Positions 1 through 10,301 of a stretch of DNA of 64,000 nucleotides are shown one piece after another. Below the pieces are notes generated by a model. The model did not search any database. It saw only the letters and a list, made by a program, of their open reading frames with translations, and was not told the origin of the DNA. Location: the NCBI RefSeq assembly GCF_018812025.1, contig NC_063062.1, positions 36,225,228-36,289,227 of the forward strand. Direction: 5' to 3'. Positions within the stretch are counted from its first letter, which is position 1. Each line of letters begins with the position of its first letter. Origin of the DNA: Megalobrama amblycephala (Eukaryota > Chordata > Actinopteri > Cypriniformes > Xenocyprididae). The translations under genes and the position numbers were made by a program.

Positions 1-968
1 AAGACTTAAGTATGTAACTTTATTATTTGTTTGAAATATCATTAAAGTGTACTGCTGAATGTACTGATAAGCATTTATGGCAAAGTAAAATATATTTTAA
101 TGTCATTTCTATTGAAACTTGTCATGTATTCAAATATATTTATAGTCACACATTTGTAATGATGATGTTGCAATTCAGTACATTTCAAATGTATTAACAT
201 TAAATGTATTATCAAATTACAGTTCAAATTAAAGCTGCAAGCAGCGGTGAAAGGGCCCTTGCACTCGTGCCACCACCACCCCATGGCTTTAGGAAAACAG
301 AGCACGGTGGGCAATATGAAGCAGATTGGACATTGTATGCTTGAGTTACAACAACTTCCTGTTTCATGACGATAATAACATGTTTAGTGCTCAGCTAAGT
401 GTTGCTAGCATGTTTTAGAATGTTTGTAGCATGTTTAGCACTCAATTGCATATTTTAGTACGTTGCTAGTAGTGCATCACAATGTTAAACGTCACTTCCT
501 GTTCTCATCAGACTTTGTCAGGCTGCCATGGACACGCCCTTCAGCAAAAACTCAAGATCTTTGCAATGTAACATCACTAAGGCCTTAAGATTAAACTGAC
601 CAAATATGATGTTGATCTGGTTAAATCTCAATGAGGAGTTAATCACAGTGTAAAACATGTAATTTCCTGTTGCCCGCAGGTGGCGCTATGACTGTAACTG
701 AATATTGGGATGTAGATTTATTCAGGCCAGGACTGTAATAAAACATGAAGTTTGGGGCAGATCAGACACTGTATGCCCGAGTTACAACAACTTTCTGTGT
801 CATGGCGAAGCAACAAATTTTGTCACGCCCTTCAGCAAAAATTCAAGATATTTGATATTTAGTGTTGCAAAGGCCTTTAGATTAGACTGACCAAATATGA
901 TGTTGATCTGATTAAAGCTCCAGGAGGAGTTTCTTACAACGCCTGGAAATGGCAAAAACTGCAAAAAA
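1..968. repeat. Old interspersed repeat, left half (split by the DIRS insertion)
   Basis: No gene is seen. The stretch carries the block GCTGCAAGCAGCG near 234 followed by a 'gggcccttgcac' segment, a pattern I associate with abundant cyprinid repeats. It contains two diverged copies of a roughly 140-bp segment, at about 480-640 and 785-930, both with CACGCCCTTCAGCAAAAA and 'gaccaaatatgatgttgatctg'. The same kind of sequence resumes at 11734 on the far side of the DIRS element, so this is most simply one repeat split in two. Family name not assigned. Confidence 0.5.
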
Positions 969-1140
969 TTCCCTTTCGTGGGAACTATCGACGCTGCGTG
1001 GTAATGCATTGGGAACCTTCTGCGTGATGTCGTCACTGAAGCACTCATGTATCTAGCCAATCGCGTAGCGAGACGTCAGAGACGGGTGACGTCACTGACC
1101 AGGAACTATAAAGCACACTCGGATGCAGAGCACGCCAACT
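969..1140 (+). repeat. DIRS left inverted terminal repeat
   Basis: From about 990 to 1140 this matches the reverse complement of 11541-11690 closely, for example 'ggaaccttctgcgtgatg', 'agcactcatgtatctagcc' and 'gcacactcggatgcagag'. The outermost 20-odd bases (ttccctttcgtgggaactat) do not match the right outer end, but are found inverted in the internal complementary region at 11381-11428. That asymmetry is normal for DIRS elements. Confidence 0.85.
1087..1113 (+). promoter_or_regulatory. CRE-like palindrome and TATA box in the DIRS left terminal repeat
   Basis: TGACGTCA at 1087-1094 is a perfect CRE/ATF palindrome. TATAAAG follows at 1107-1113. Together they lie about 220 bp upstream of the gag-like start at 1332, suiting a promoter in the terminal repeat. 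The right repeat carries the same TATA and a near-identical CRE site in inverted orientation, so transcription could start from either end. Promoter function is inferred from motifs only. Confidence 0.45.
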
Positions 1141-1257
1141 TTTGTGTCTTCAGCAAGCGCTCTATGTTATCTTGTGTGTCTTATTTGGTTTTGTTTGTCC
1201 TGCTATTTGCACAAATACGTTATCTCTTCGTCTGAGGACAAGAGCTCTGCGGTACAC

Positions 1258-1326
<69 letters not shown>
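1258..1326. repeat. (AT)n microsatellite
   Basis: About 68 bp of pure alternating AT sits between the DIRS terminal repeat and the gag-like start codon. It generates spurious Tyr-Ile ORFs on both strands. Confidence 0.97.
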
Positions 1327-1329
<3 letters not shown>

Positions 1330-1331
1330 AA

Positions 1332-2125
1332 ATGGCGGAAGGCAGACAATTTAAGAAATGTGTTCACCCATGTACACGTTACATTCCGGATGGGGACACC
1401 CATGAAATGTGTGTTGTCTGCCTGGGGGTTGAGCATGCGCAGGCAGCTCTCGAGGGGGCTGTCTGTGTCCATTGCGAGAAGCTCACCCTCAGAGTTTTAA
1501 GATCACGCCGGGCACTCTTTAACAATAAAGAGGGTGCTCCGGTTGGCATTCCCCGCGGATCGGGTCCCGCTGTTGCTGAGGCGCAGCGGCGGCTTCATTC
1601 GTGGGGTTCGCAAATGGAGCTGGCAGAGGGGGTTGAGACGGGCCCAGCCTTATCTCGCCCTTTACCTGCCAGCCCCAGTGCCTCTCCTCAGGCGGCGGAA
1701 GCACGTGCAGTGGTTTCTTCCCCCCAGAGAGAGGCACGGGGAGTGGAGACTCCACCCAGAAGTGGTGGATCTCCTATGGAAAAATTTCGGTCGAGCGGAA
1801 GTCGACCTGTTTGCTTCGGGAGAGTCAACCCAGTGTCCGCTCTGGTACTCCCTAACACATCCAGCACCTCTGGGTCTGGATGCTATGGTACAGACGTGGC
1901 CGAGGGGGCGCCTGTACGCATTTTCCCCGATCGCCCTGCTCCCGGGAGTTCTGGAAAAAGTACGCCGAGAAGGGGCCAGTGTAATACTGGTAGCTCCTTT
2001 CTGGCCAACCAGGATATGGTTCTCAGACCTAGTGTCATTACTCAACGGCTCCCCCATGGAGCTTCCTCTCAGACAGGACCTCCTGTCTCAAGCGGGCGGC
2101 ATGATTATACATCCCCGCCCAGAAT
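1332..2125 (+). pseudogene. DIRS gag N-terminus joined to RNase H C-terminus by internal deletion
   Basis: The start at 1332 gives about 65 residues of DIRS-type Gag: a Cys/His cluster with C-x3-C, RYIPDGDTHEMC and CVVCLGVEH. From about 1720 the homology moves to another frame (ORF 1534-2127), whose last 130 residues read as the C-terminal RNase H region of DIRS polyproteins (HPEVVDLLW, GRAEVDLFAS, CPLWYS, WPRGRLYAFSP). The catalytic reverse transcriptase and the first part of RNase H are absent, so a deletion of roughly 3 kb is inferred with its junction near 1700-1730. The ORF running from 1332 into 2267 crosses the retroviral LTR boundary and is not a real gene. Confidence 0.75.
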
Positions 2126-2130
2126 GACTG

Positions 2131-2608
2131 TGATAGATTTTATGTTGGTCTCAGCATTGAAAGTATGTGGACTGAGGCTCCTTTTTTTCCTCTGTCAAAG
2201 TTGTATACTATGTTTTAACATATGGTTTTCTATGTACCAGAACCATTTCCATATAAGGCTCTACTAAGAGTGAATGTGAAACAGGGAATGGTCCCTGCTT
2301 TTCTGTATTACCAGAATAGGAGAAGGTCCTTGGGATGCTAAGGGACCTCATGGGTACCTGACCAATAGATGACCATATTTAGACTTGTTTTTCTATATGT
2401 ATCACATTCCTATACCATGATCTATATGATGTATTCTCTTTCTCATTGGCTGAAACTATACTACACCCCTTGTACTCTTTCTATATATTCTCTCTTTTCT
2501 TATCAATAAAATGAGACTATATTCTCCCTCAGCGCTGACTGATTGCTCATTCAATTGCCAAATAAGAGGTCTGGGATGAGGCACGAATTAGGAGCAAAAA
2601 ACCTAACA
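2131..2608 (+). repeat. Endogenous retrovirus 5' LTR
   Basis: The LTR starts TGATAG and ends TAACA. It carries a CCAAT-related 'gaccaatag' near 2360, a TATA-like TATATA at 2482-2488, and AATAAA at 2505-2510 shortly upstream of the likely polyadenylation area, so R and U5 are the last 80-100 bp. The TATA box and polyadenylation signal are only about 20 bp apart. It matches the 3' LTR except at two positions seen by eye. Confidence 0.95.
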
Positions 2609-2611
2609 ATG

Positions 2612-2628
2612 TGGGGGCTCGTCGGGAT
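2612..2628 (+). other. Primer binding site, tRNA-Pro type, one base short
   Basis: TGGGGGCTCGTCGGGAT lies three bases after the LTR end. The usual tRNA-Pro site of gammaretroviruses is 18 nt with CC where this copy has a single C, so there is a one-base gap in the primer match. It could be a mutation or reflect a variant primer tRNA. Confidence 0.8.
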
Positions 2629-3070
2629 TTCTCCAGACAGGTAAGAAATAAAATGCTTAAGTGCATCTTACTGTCTGTTGAGAAATTGATCCTTGTATTT
2701 TTGTGCCGCACTTTTTTCATATTTGTTAAAAGTGGATATCCTCGTATTTAGATAAATGCGGGAAGAGTGAAAGAGGATTGATCACCCTTTCATTTTTTGG
2801 TGTTATCCTCACGGATTTTATGCGTGGGAAGGGAATAGATGAGTTTGAGTTGAAGATTTTCTCTCTCTCTTAGTCCATTTCATGATGATATCCTCAGGTC
2901 CTTGTTGGCAGTTGAATGAATAATACTGAATTTAAAATGTTTCTTTTTGCCAAAAATACTAAAAAGTTAATATAAAGCTGCAGACTTTAATTTGTATTTT
3001 GTTTGGCCATTTTCTGAAATTGTAAGGCTTTTTTTTTAAGCAAAGGAGAGATCTTTGTTGGCTGTTTTAA
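2629..3070 (+). other. Retroviral leader (5' untranslated region)
   Basis: About 440 bp lie between the primer binding site and the gag start, with no ORF. By position it should contain the splice donor for env mRNA and the packaging signal; the 'aggtaaga' at 2638-2645 is a good donor candidate. Function is inferred from position. Confidence 0.5.
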
Positions 3071-4500
3071 ATGGGTGAAACGATTAGTCGACCGTTGATG
3101 GGGGAAACCCCGAGGGATTTCATGAATCGCAATAATAAAGCGTTTTTTACTGAACCCTATCTCTCTAATCTCGCGGGATGGTCAGAAGGGAAAATACAAT
3201 TAGATCCGTTTCCCCGCGATGGTTCTTTTAAAGATGAAGATATGCGTGCTGCAAAAGATATGATCTTTGGTTCTTGGGGTGACCCAGGATGGCCAATTGA
3301 TTATATGAAAGATGCGTATAAAGTTTGGATGAAGATGAAAACTTATTGGGATAAGGGTCCAGAGTTGAAAAAACAAGACAGCTCTCTCTCTCTGTCTCAG
3401 CTGAAACCTGATGCGTCTCTTCCCCATATGAATGTGTTGTTTCTGCTGAAATTCCAAAGCCCTTGACCAATCGATTGTATCCGCAGTTGCCGTCCACAAC
3501 TGAAGTTTTTCCGTTTGTACAGCTTCCAGATGGTTACAAAATTACTCCTCTGAGTGTTACGGAGGCAGTGGCTATTTGCAAAGATCTGCCTGATCCGGCT
3601 AGGTCACCACATCAATTTGTGGCAGTGCTGCAACGGTTAACTGCCTACAGTCAATTGACGGGACGAGATTATCGTTTTATTTTGACTAAAACACTGCCTG
3701 CGGAAATCACAGAGGAGGAAATGATTGAAGAAGTTTATTACTTAAACCCCATCTACGATACACCGCCTGTTCGTCGTGTTGTATCTCAGAAAGCTGGAGA
3801 TTCGAAGCCCCTTGATTTGTCTAAACCTTCACGAGTGCTTCTAATTACTGACTCTGACGACGAGGACGAAGCAGGTGATTGGATTTGGGCCAGCTCAGGT
3901 AAACTTAAAGATTTTTTCAAGCAATTGACTGCTTTTTTGTTAAAAGTGTCTTCTGCTAAACAAGACATCTCGCATGCAGCCAATACCAAACAGAGAACTG
4001 GTGAAAGCCCTGTTGCATTCTTTAACAGATTTAAACATGCATGGGTTGAGGAATCTGCGATTCCTATTGAACAAAATTGTCCATTGTTCTTAAATACGTT
4101 CCTAAATAATATGAACAAAGACACTGCGCAGTTAATTCATATAACAACTCCGAATATTACTACCATTTCTGTTGATGAATTGGGACGACGCTTGCGTGAG
4201 CTTTCCTCTGCTGGAGCTTTTGATGTCTCCAGGGGCAAAACTCCTGCAATGCTTCAAGTGAATGCTGCTGTGAATCCTCGTCCACAACAATTTGGAAATG
4301 TGAGACGCTGTTTTTATTGTGGCAAGCCAGGACATCTGGAACGTGACTGTAGGAAAAAGGCTTGGGATTTGAGGCAGAGGTCAGAAAAGCAGAAGAAGAA
4401 GGGCTCTGGTGGTGGCTTGAAGCAAAAGCCCCCACTTGTGCTCCCTTCTGCAAAGACTGACAGACAAAATCCAGCGTATCCCATTTCCTGGCAACAATGA
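3071..4500 (+). pseudogene. gag: Endogenous retrovirus gag (frameshifted)
   Basis: The structural polyprotein starts at an ATG whose product begins Met-Gly, the N-myristoylation context used by retroviral matrix. The first part (3071-3466) has matrix-like sequence (DPFPRDGSF, WGDPGWP). The rest lies in another frame, open from 3412 to 4500, and holds the capsid region (ESPVAFFNRFKHAW) and one nucleocapsid zinc knuckle, CX2CX4HX4C, at 4309-4350, followed by a basic Lys/Arg tail. The frame changes somewhere in 3380-3430, close to a (CT)n tract at 3381-3392, so a small slippage indel is likely. Total length of about 475 codons is normal for this group. The gag stop is UGA at 4498-4500, followed in the same frame by pro-pol. 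Confidence 0.9.
4498..4500 (+). promoter_or_regulatory. In-frame UGA between gag and pol, candidate readthrough site
   Basis: The gag frame ends at a single TGA. The same frame is open from 4501 directly into protease, so pol needs suppression of this codon rather than a frameshift. The next codon is CTG; C directly after UGA is a leaky context in eukaryotes. Murine-type viruses use UAG plus a downstream pseudoknot in the same position. Readthrough here is inferred from the layout. Confidence 0.7.
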
Positions 4501-7500
4501 CTGAGTTCGACTGAGCCCTCTTCTGATAATTTTTCATTGATTTCTTTGAGTTATCCGAATGTGTCAACTGTTTTGCCATTTATTGAATTAAATGTTGACC
4601 ATAAACCCTATGTTTTTCTCATAGATACGGGGGCAACAATCTCATCGTTATCCTCTCTTGTCTATGAGGGCTCGATTACAGGAAAACATGTAAACTCTGT
4701 GGGAATCAATGGTGTACCTGTGAGATGTGAAATGACACCAACATTTCCAGTTACTTCTAATGATATCCCATCATTGTTTAAAATGCATGCTTTTTCGATA
4801 ATACCGAATTCCCCACTTTCTCTTCTGGGACGGGATCTCTTACATAAATTAGGTATTCAACTTAATTTTAATGCTGACTCTCTACAACTTATTTTTCCTG
4901 CAGCCTTTTCTCTCACTGTTGATACAGGAAATGCTCTCCTTGAGGATGATTCTGCAACTGAGCTCAAACAGGAAATTGAGGGCGTCAACCCCAAGTTGTG
5001 GGCGGCCCATAAGGATGACACAGGATTCATTGATGTCCAGCCCTATGTTGCTAAACTAATAACAGACAAGCCTGTGTATCAGAAACAGTACCCCCTCTCA
5101 AAAGAAAAGGTGGAGGGTATTCTTCCTGTTATTGATAAATTACTGGCTCAAGGCATCCTGGTGCACACTCGTTCACCTTATAATACACCAATTAATCCAA
5201 TTAAGAAAGCAAATGGTTCTTGGCGTTTAACTCAAGATTTGAGAAAGGTTAATGAGTTGGTAACACCATTGTCTCCTATTGTACCTGATGTGCAAACTAT
5301 AATTAATTCTATTCCTTCTGAACATTCATTTTTTACTGTTTTAGATATTTCCAGTGCTTTCTTCAGCATTCCTGTTGATCGCCAAACACAGCCATTGTTT
5401 GCTTTTACCTTGGAAAATTCACAATTAACGTGGACAAGACTCCCACAAGGGTTCAGGGATTCTCCGGCTGTTTTCTCTGCTGTAGTGCACGCAACGCTGA
5501 AAAATGCCAAACTTCCTCCAAACACCTGTCTGCTTCAATACGCAGATGACATCCTCATCACAGGAGCAACTGAGGACATGTGTGCTGCTGCCTCTAAAAT
5601 TGTCTGCAATATTTTGGCAGAGGCTGGTTTCAAGGCATCAAGAGAGAAACTACAGTGGGTACAGAGGAGGGTCGAGTACCTTGGACATAAACTGTCACAG
5701 GGCAAAGTGCAATTGTCTGCTGACAGAGTGAAAGCTATTGCTACTTTCAAGCACCCATCGACACGGAAGCAGATGCAAAGCTTCCTGGGACTGGTTAATT
5801 ATTGCCGAATATGGGTGCCCAACTGTTCCATGTATGATAAAATCCTACGAACTGCTACTCTGGGGGACACAGAGGACATTACATGGACAGCTAAGATGGA
5901 TCAAGCATTCAGACATTTGAAATCCTCCCTCATGAAACCTCCTGCACTCGGCCTCCCAAATTACTCTCAAGACTTTCACTTATACGTGCATGAAAGTGGG
6001 GGTACAGCCGCCGCAATCCTGACCCAGGAACATGGGGGTACTTTTTGTCCCATAGCTTATTTGTCTAAAACTCTTGATTCAGTAGCCAGGGGACTTCCTG
6101 CTTGTTTGCGTGCAGTGGCTGCCACGGCGATCATGGTTCAAGATGCTGAAAAAATTGTGTTATCACATAAATTGATAGTGCATACCTCTCATCAGGTAGG
6201 AGTCATTATGAGTAATATTTCTACTCAACATATGACTGCTCAACGCCGCTCTGGCTATGAGGCTATATTATTAGCTACTGCTAATTTGATTTTGAAGCCA
6301 ACTTCTGTTATTCCTGGCCCTACTGTACATTTGCACAGGTTGCTGACGCAAGGTGAATTTGAGAGTGATGACCACGAGTGCCTGGACAGAATCCAGATTT
6401 CGACTGCCTGCAGGCCAGATGTTTCTACATCTGTCCTGGAGGAGGGGAAGAATTGGTATATTGATGGATCCTGTTTCAAGCCAAATGATAATGTATACTT
6501 GTGTGGGTATGCTATTGTTGAATTACCTGATCGTGTAATTGAGGCATACTCTTTGCCATACAAGTCAGCGCAAGTTGCAGAATTAATTGCTTTAACGAGA
6601 GCTTGTCAATTGGCAAAAGATCAGTGTGTTAATATATACACTGACTCTAAATATGCGTATAGCATAGTACATGATTTTGCTAAATTGTGGGAAGAAAGAA
6701 ATTTTAAAACCTCAGATGGAAAGCCAATTGCTCACCATAGTATTGTAGCAGAGCTCATTAATGCAGCACAACAACCATCAAAACTCGCTGTTATTAAAGT
6801 AGCAGGACATACGTCAGGAGAAACAGATGAAGCCAAAGGAAATAGATTTGTAGATGAAGTAGCGAAATGGGCTGCTAAAGAAGTAATGTTAAGTCCACAT
6901 GTAAGCGAAAGGGGCACAGATGTGCCTATGATGAATTCATTATTGACTAATGATTTGGACATTAAAATATTACAAGCTAACCCTACGCAAGCTGATTTGA
7001 CTTACTGGTCAGACAATGAAGTAAAACCAGATCAAGTTGGAATCTTGAGAGACAAACAGGGTAGACTTGCATTACCTGCATCTGCGATTGTTATGCTATG
7101 TAGACATTATCATGGTGTATCACATGTGTCAAAAAAGAAAGTGATACAAATGTTGAATCGATCTTATTGCATAGCAAATATTCAAAGAAATACTCTGTTG
7201 ATATTGGATGCTTGTCTGGTGTGTGCTCAAACTAACAAGCACAAGGCAACTAAACATGACGCTTTACCACATCCTGAGCTACCATTCCAACACTTGCAAA
7301 TTGATTTTACGCATATGCCTCCTTGCGGAAATAATAAATATTTGCTTGTGATTGTTGACAGATTTTCTAAATGGCCTGAAGCTTTTCCGTGTGGAAAAGA
7401 AAATGCACAGACGATAGTTAAAGTTCTGGCTAAGGACATTATACCACGTTTTGGTATACCAATGGTTATTGATAGTGATAATGGAACACCGTTCACTTCC

Positions 7501-8162
7501 AAAGTCACACAATTGTTAGCCAAAGAGCCTAATATTACCTGGTCATTGCATATACCATTTCATGCTCCATCTAGTGGACAAGTTGAGAACATGAATAGGG
7601 TTATCAAAGATCGTCTTAATAAAGCGTGTCTTCATACAGGCAGAAATTGACAGAAATTAGAATGTCACCATCAGCAACAACAAAGATGTCTCCGTTTGAA
7701 ATCCTTATGGGTAGACCTTTCCCAACCCCATGGGTCAGAGGTCGCGCTGGCAATTTTTCCACAGGTGACACGGAGGTGATCATCACGGATTATGTGGATT
7801 CCCTAATTAAAACTTTAAATAGCATCAATGGTGATGTGTCTCTCTCTCTCCCTCTTCCTGCAGAAAAACCCACTCATCCTTTCGTTCCAGGACAACAGGT
7901 GCTGATAAAGTGTCTGAAGCCCACAAAACTGGGTGAGCCGAAATATCTGGGGCCCGCCACGGTGATTGCTGTGACGAGAACAGGAGTGCTGACTGACTTC
8001 CAGCCGCAGTGGATCCATGCCAGTCGACTGAAAGCAGCTCCATCCCAGGGGAACGTTCTGGTCAATGAGGAGAAGGAAGCCAGTGAGCCAAGGAAAGATC
8101 CGAAGGAAGGTGAACCAAGACGTTCAATGAGGAGAAGAAGAAAGAGATTGCTAGAGATCTAA
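4501..8162 (+). pseudogene. pol: Endogenous retrovirus pro-pol (protease, RT, RNase H, integrase), broken in integrase
   Basis: One frame is open to 7650. In order: aspartic protease with LIDTGA (4618-4635); reverse transcriptase with LPQGFRDSP and YADD (5539-5550); RNase H with its first Asp at 6463 and TDSKYA from 6640; and integrase with an HHCC zinc domain (about 7096-7210) and a catalytic triad of Asp at 7303, Asp at 7477 and Glu at 7585 (spacing D-35-E). A stop at 7648-7650 ends this frame. The integrase C-terminus continues in another frame to 8162, with the MSPFEILMGRPFP segment and an SH3-like domain (PGQQVLIK to HASRLK), ending in a basic tail. Between the two parts, residues usually present in this family appear to be missing, so a short deletion with frame change is likely. 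The catalytic residues seen are all present. Confidence 0.93.
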
Positions 8163-8196
8163 AACCAGCAATAATTAGCATTGAAGCTCTCTAGCC

Positions 8197-9676
8197 ATGA
8201 TTGCTAAATTGATATTTTACCTGGTTGTGCTGACAAATGTGTTTATTCACATACAAGCTGCTGTTAGCACTGGTAATGAAACTTGGGTACATTATGAAGA
8301 AGAACCACATGCCTTCGCAGCTAACATGTGGTGGAGATTAGCCAACTACACTGCCAAATCTGAAGGAAAAACAGGTGACTGTTATGTTTGCACCAAAATG
8401 CCACATAGTGCTTCTGGACCACATGTAGAGGTTAAATCACCAAGGACAGAAGAAGAATTAGAATGCCCTATTTTTGTTAGCATTACTGGAATGATGGCTC
8501 CAAATAGAAGTGCAATATGGAGTTGTGGAAAAAGTAGAATAATGATGCTTGCAACGCAAGTACATGCTAAAGTGACAACCATTGGCTCTATTCCAGACTC
8601 ACTGTTATGTATGGAAAGAGAAACTGGAACAGTGAGACTGGGGGTAATTCCTAAAAGTAAATGTAATCGAACATACCATCATTGTAAGATAGAAAATATG
8701 TCTTGTTGTATGAGTTGTATTTTGCATTATCCAAAAGCTAATATGACTGAGTGTTCTAAAAGAACACCACATCCTATATCTACTATGATTGCTTATGGAT
8801 GGGCTAATCCTTTTATTCAAGATGTGTGTTCTAAATATTGTGCACTTGTGCCAGGTCAAAATTGCTACAGATATGCTCCTTCTTCACGGGGAACTAGAGC
8901 TGTCAAAGATTGGTTTTGGCTGTGTGGACATAGAGTCTACACTACTCTTCCAGAAAATTGGAGTGGAAGATGTGCTCTAGTAACTTTGGAAGAATATTCC
9001 ATGGTTATTAGACCACACAAATCTTACGTTATGACAAAACAAAAACAGAAAAAGAAACGCTCCCTCTCTGGTCGCAGTTCAACTAGTAGTTTGAGTAGAG
9101 ATAATCCAGTACCAAAGCAACATCGACTCTGGACTGGTACTGAAAGATTCTTTGAAGCAGTGTTTCCAGGAATAGGTGTCTCTAGTCTTCAAATTGAAGT
9201 TGAGGTTACAAGATATGAGCTAATTTCATTTATCAATACTACAAGAGACACATTGGCTGGTGTTCAACAGGAACTCCGAGGGCTCTGTTTAACTGCCCTG
9301 CAAAACAGGCTAGTTTTAGATCAATTAACCGCGGCAGGAGGAGGAGTTTGTGTTATTGTTGGTACCTCTTGTTGTACTTATATCCCTGAAAATGATGCAG
9401 ATGGTCATTTAATTTCAGAGGGTTTAAAAAATATGACTAGAATTGCTCAAGAATTACAAGAACGAGAAATTACTGACAATCAAAGTGGGTTCTTAGCATG
9501 GCTCACAGGATGGCAACAAATGCTTGTATCTGCTTTGATTAATAGGTGTGATCGTATTAATTATGGCATTTATTATCTGTTGTATTATTCCATTTATTAG
9601 AGCTTTGATTAATCGTGCCATGAACAACTTTGTATCCTCTCAATATGCTTTGATGAATAGACCTGTTAAATGTTAA
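8197..9676 (+). pseudogene. env: Endogenous retrovirus env, truncated at the membrane anchor by a frame change
   Basis: The ATG at 8197 opens a 467-residue frame with an N-terminal signal peptide (about residues 1-22). The surface subunit has a CYVC motif near residue 63, many N-glycosylation sites, and a polybasic KKKR cleavage site near 9046-9060. The transmembrane subunit has the LQNRLVLDQLTA heptad/immunosuppressive-type region and CX6CC, the disulfide signature of gamma-type envelopes. The frame stops at 9598-9600 without a clean hydrophobic anchor. An overlapping frame over about 9548-9676 encodes a hydrophobic stretch and short tail, so a one-base change near 9541-9548 probably removed the anchor. 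As it stands the product would lack a normal membrane span. Confidence 0.9.
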
Positions 9677-9813
9677 TAATTTTGAAGGAAAATGAAGGAA
9701 ATGTTTGCTGAAGAATGTTATGATTTTGAAAGGAAAGAAAGTGATTATATTTGGATATGAGAAAAGTAATGCTGAGACTTGGGTGTGGCAATTTTATTGC
9801 CAAAAGGGGCAAT
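9677..9813 (+). other. Retroviral 3' untranslated segment with polypurine tract
   Basis: There are no ORFs of note; the short ORF from 9705 runs into the LTR. The polypurine tract AAAAGGGG lies at about 9802-9809, followed by CAAT and the LTR start at 9814, as expected for the plus-strand primer. Confidence 0.75.
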
Positions 9814-10291
9814 TGATAGATTTTATGTTGGTCTCAGCATTGAAAGTATGTGGACTGAGGCTCCTTTTTTTCCTCTGTCAAAGTTGTATACTATGTTTTA
9901 ACATATGGTTTTCTATGTACCAGAACCATTTCCATATAAGGCTCTACTAAGAGTGAATGTGAAACAGGGAATGGTCCCTGCTTTTCTGTATTACCAGAAT
10001 AGGAGAAGGTCCTTGGGATGCTAAGGGACCTCATGGGTACCTGACCAATAGATGACCATATTTAGACTTGTTTTTCTATATGTATCACATTCCTATACCA
10101 TGATCTATATGATGTATTCTCTTTCTCATTGGCTGAAACTATACTACACCCCTTGTACTCTTTCTACATATTCTCTCTTTTCTTATCAATAAAATGAGAC
10201 TATATTCTCCCTCAGCGCTGAGTGATTGCTCATTCAATTGCCAAATAAGAGGTCTGGGATGAGGCACGAATTAGGAGCAAAAAACCTAACA
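9814..10291 (+). repeat. Endogenous retrovirus 3' LTR
   Basis: This is 478 bp with TG and CA ends, followed by the duplicated target GACTG at 10292-10296. It matches the 5' LTR except for the two substitutions noted there. AATAAA is at about 10188-10193. Confidence 0.95.
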
Positions 10292-10301
10292 GACTGAAAC
10301 T

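Larger units (their letters stand above)
2131..10291 (+). mobile_element. Endogenous retrovirus, gamma/epsilon type, with paired LTRs, inserted in the DIRS element
   Basis: This is a provirus of about 8.16 kb. LTRs at 2131-2608 and 9814-10291 are both 478 bp, start TG and end CA. A 5-bp duplication GACTG flanks it (2126-2130 and 10292-10296). The order is PBS, gag, a UGA codon, pro-RT-RNase H-integrase in the same frame, env, a polypurine tract and the LTR. The tRNA-Pro-like PBS, single zinc knuckle, CX6CC transmembrane subunit and in-frame gag-stop-pol arrangement are gamma- or epsilonretrovirus-like. By eye the LTRs differ at two positions (Ta/Ca near 2487/10170, and gaCtg/gaGtg near 2541/10224), so the insertion is recent. 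Gag, integrase and env each carry a frame break, so this copy is not intact. Confidence 0.95.

Noticed and set aside
1123..1472. Overlapping ORFs on both strands with long Tyr-Ile runs
   Set aside because: They are translations of the (AT)n microsatellite; the same applies at 18.7-19.0, 20.5-20.8 and 24.6-24.9 kb.
2128..2267. C-terminal part of the ORF from 1332
   Set aside because: It crosses into the retroviral LTR; the last residues are identical to those of the ORF ending at 9950, which is the other LTR.
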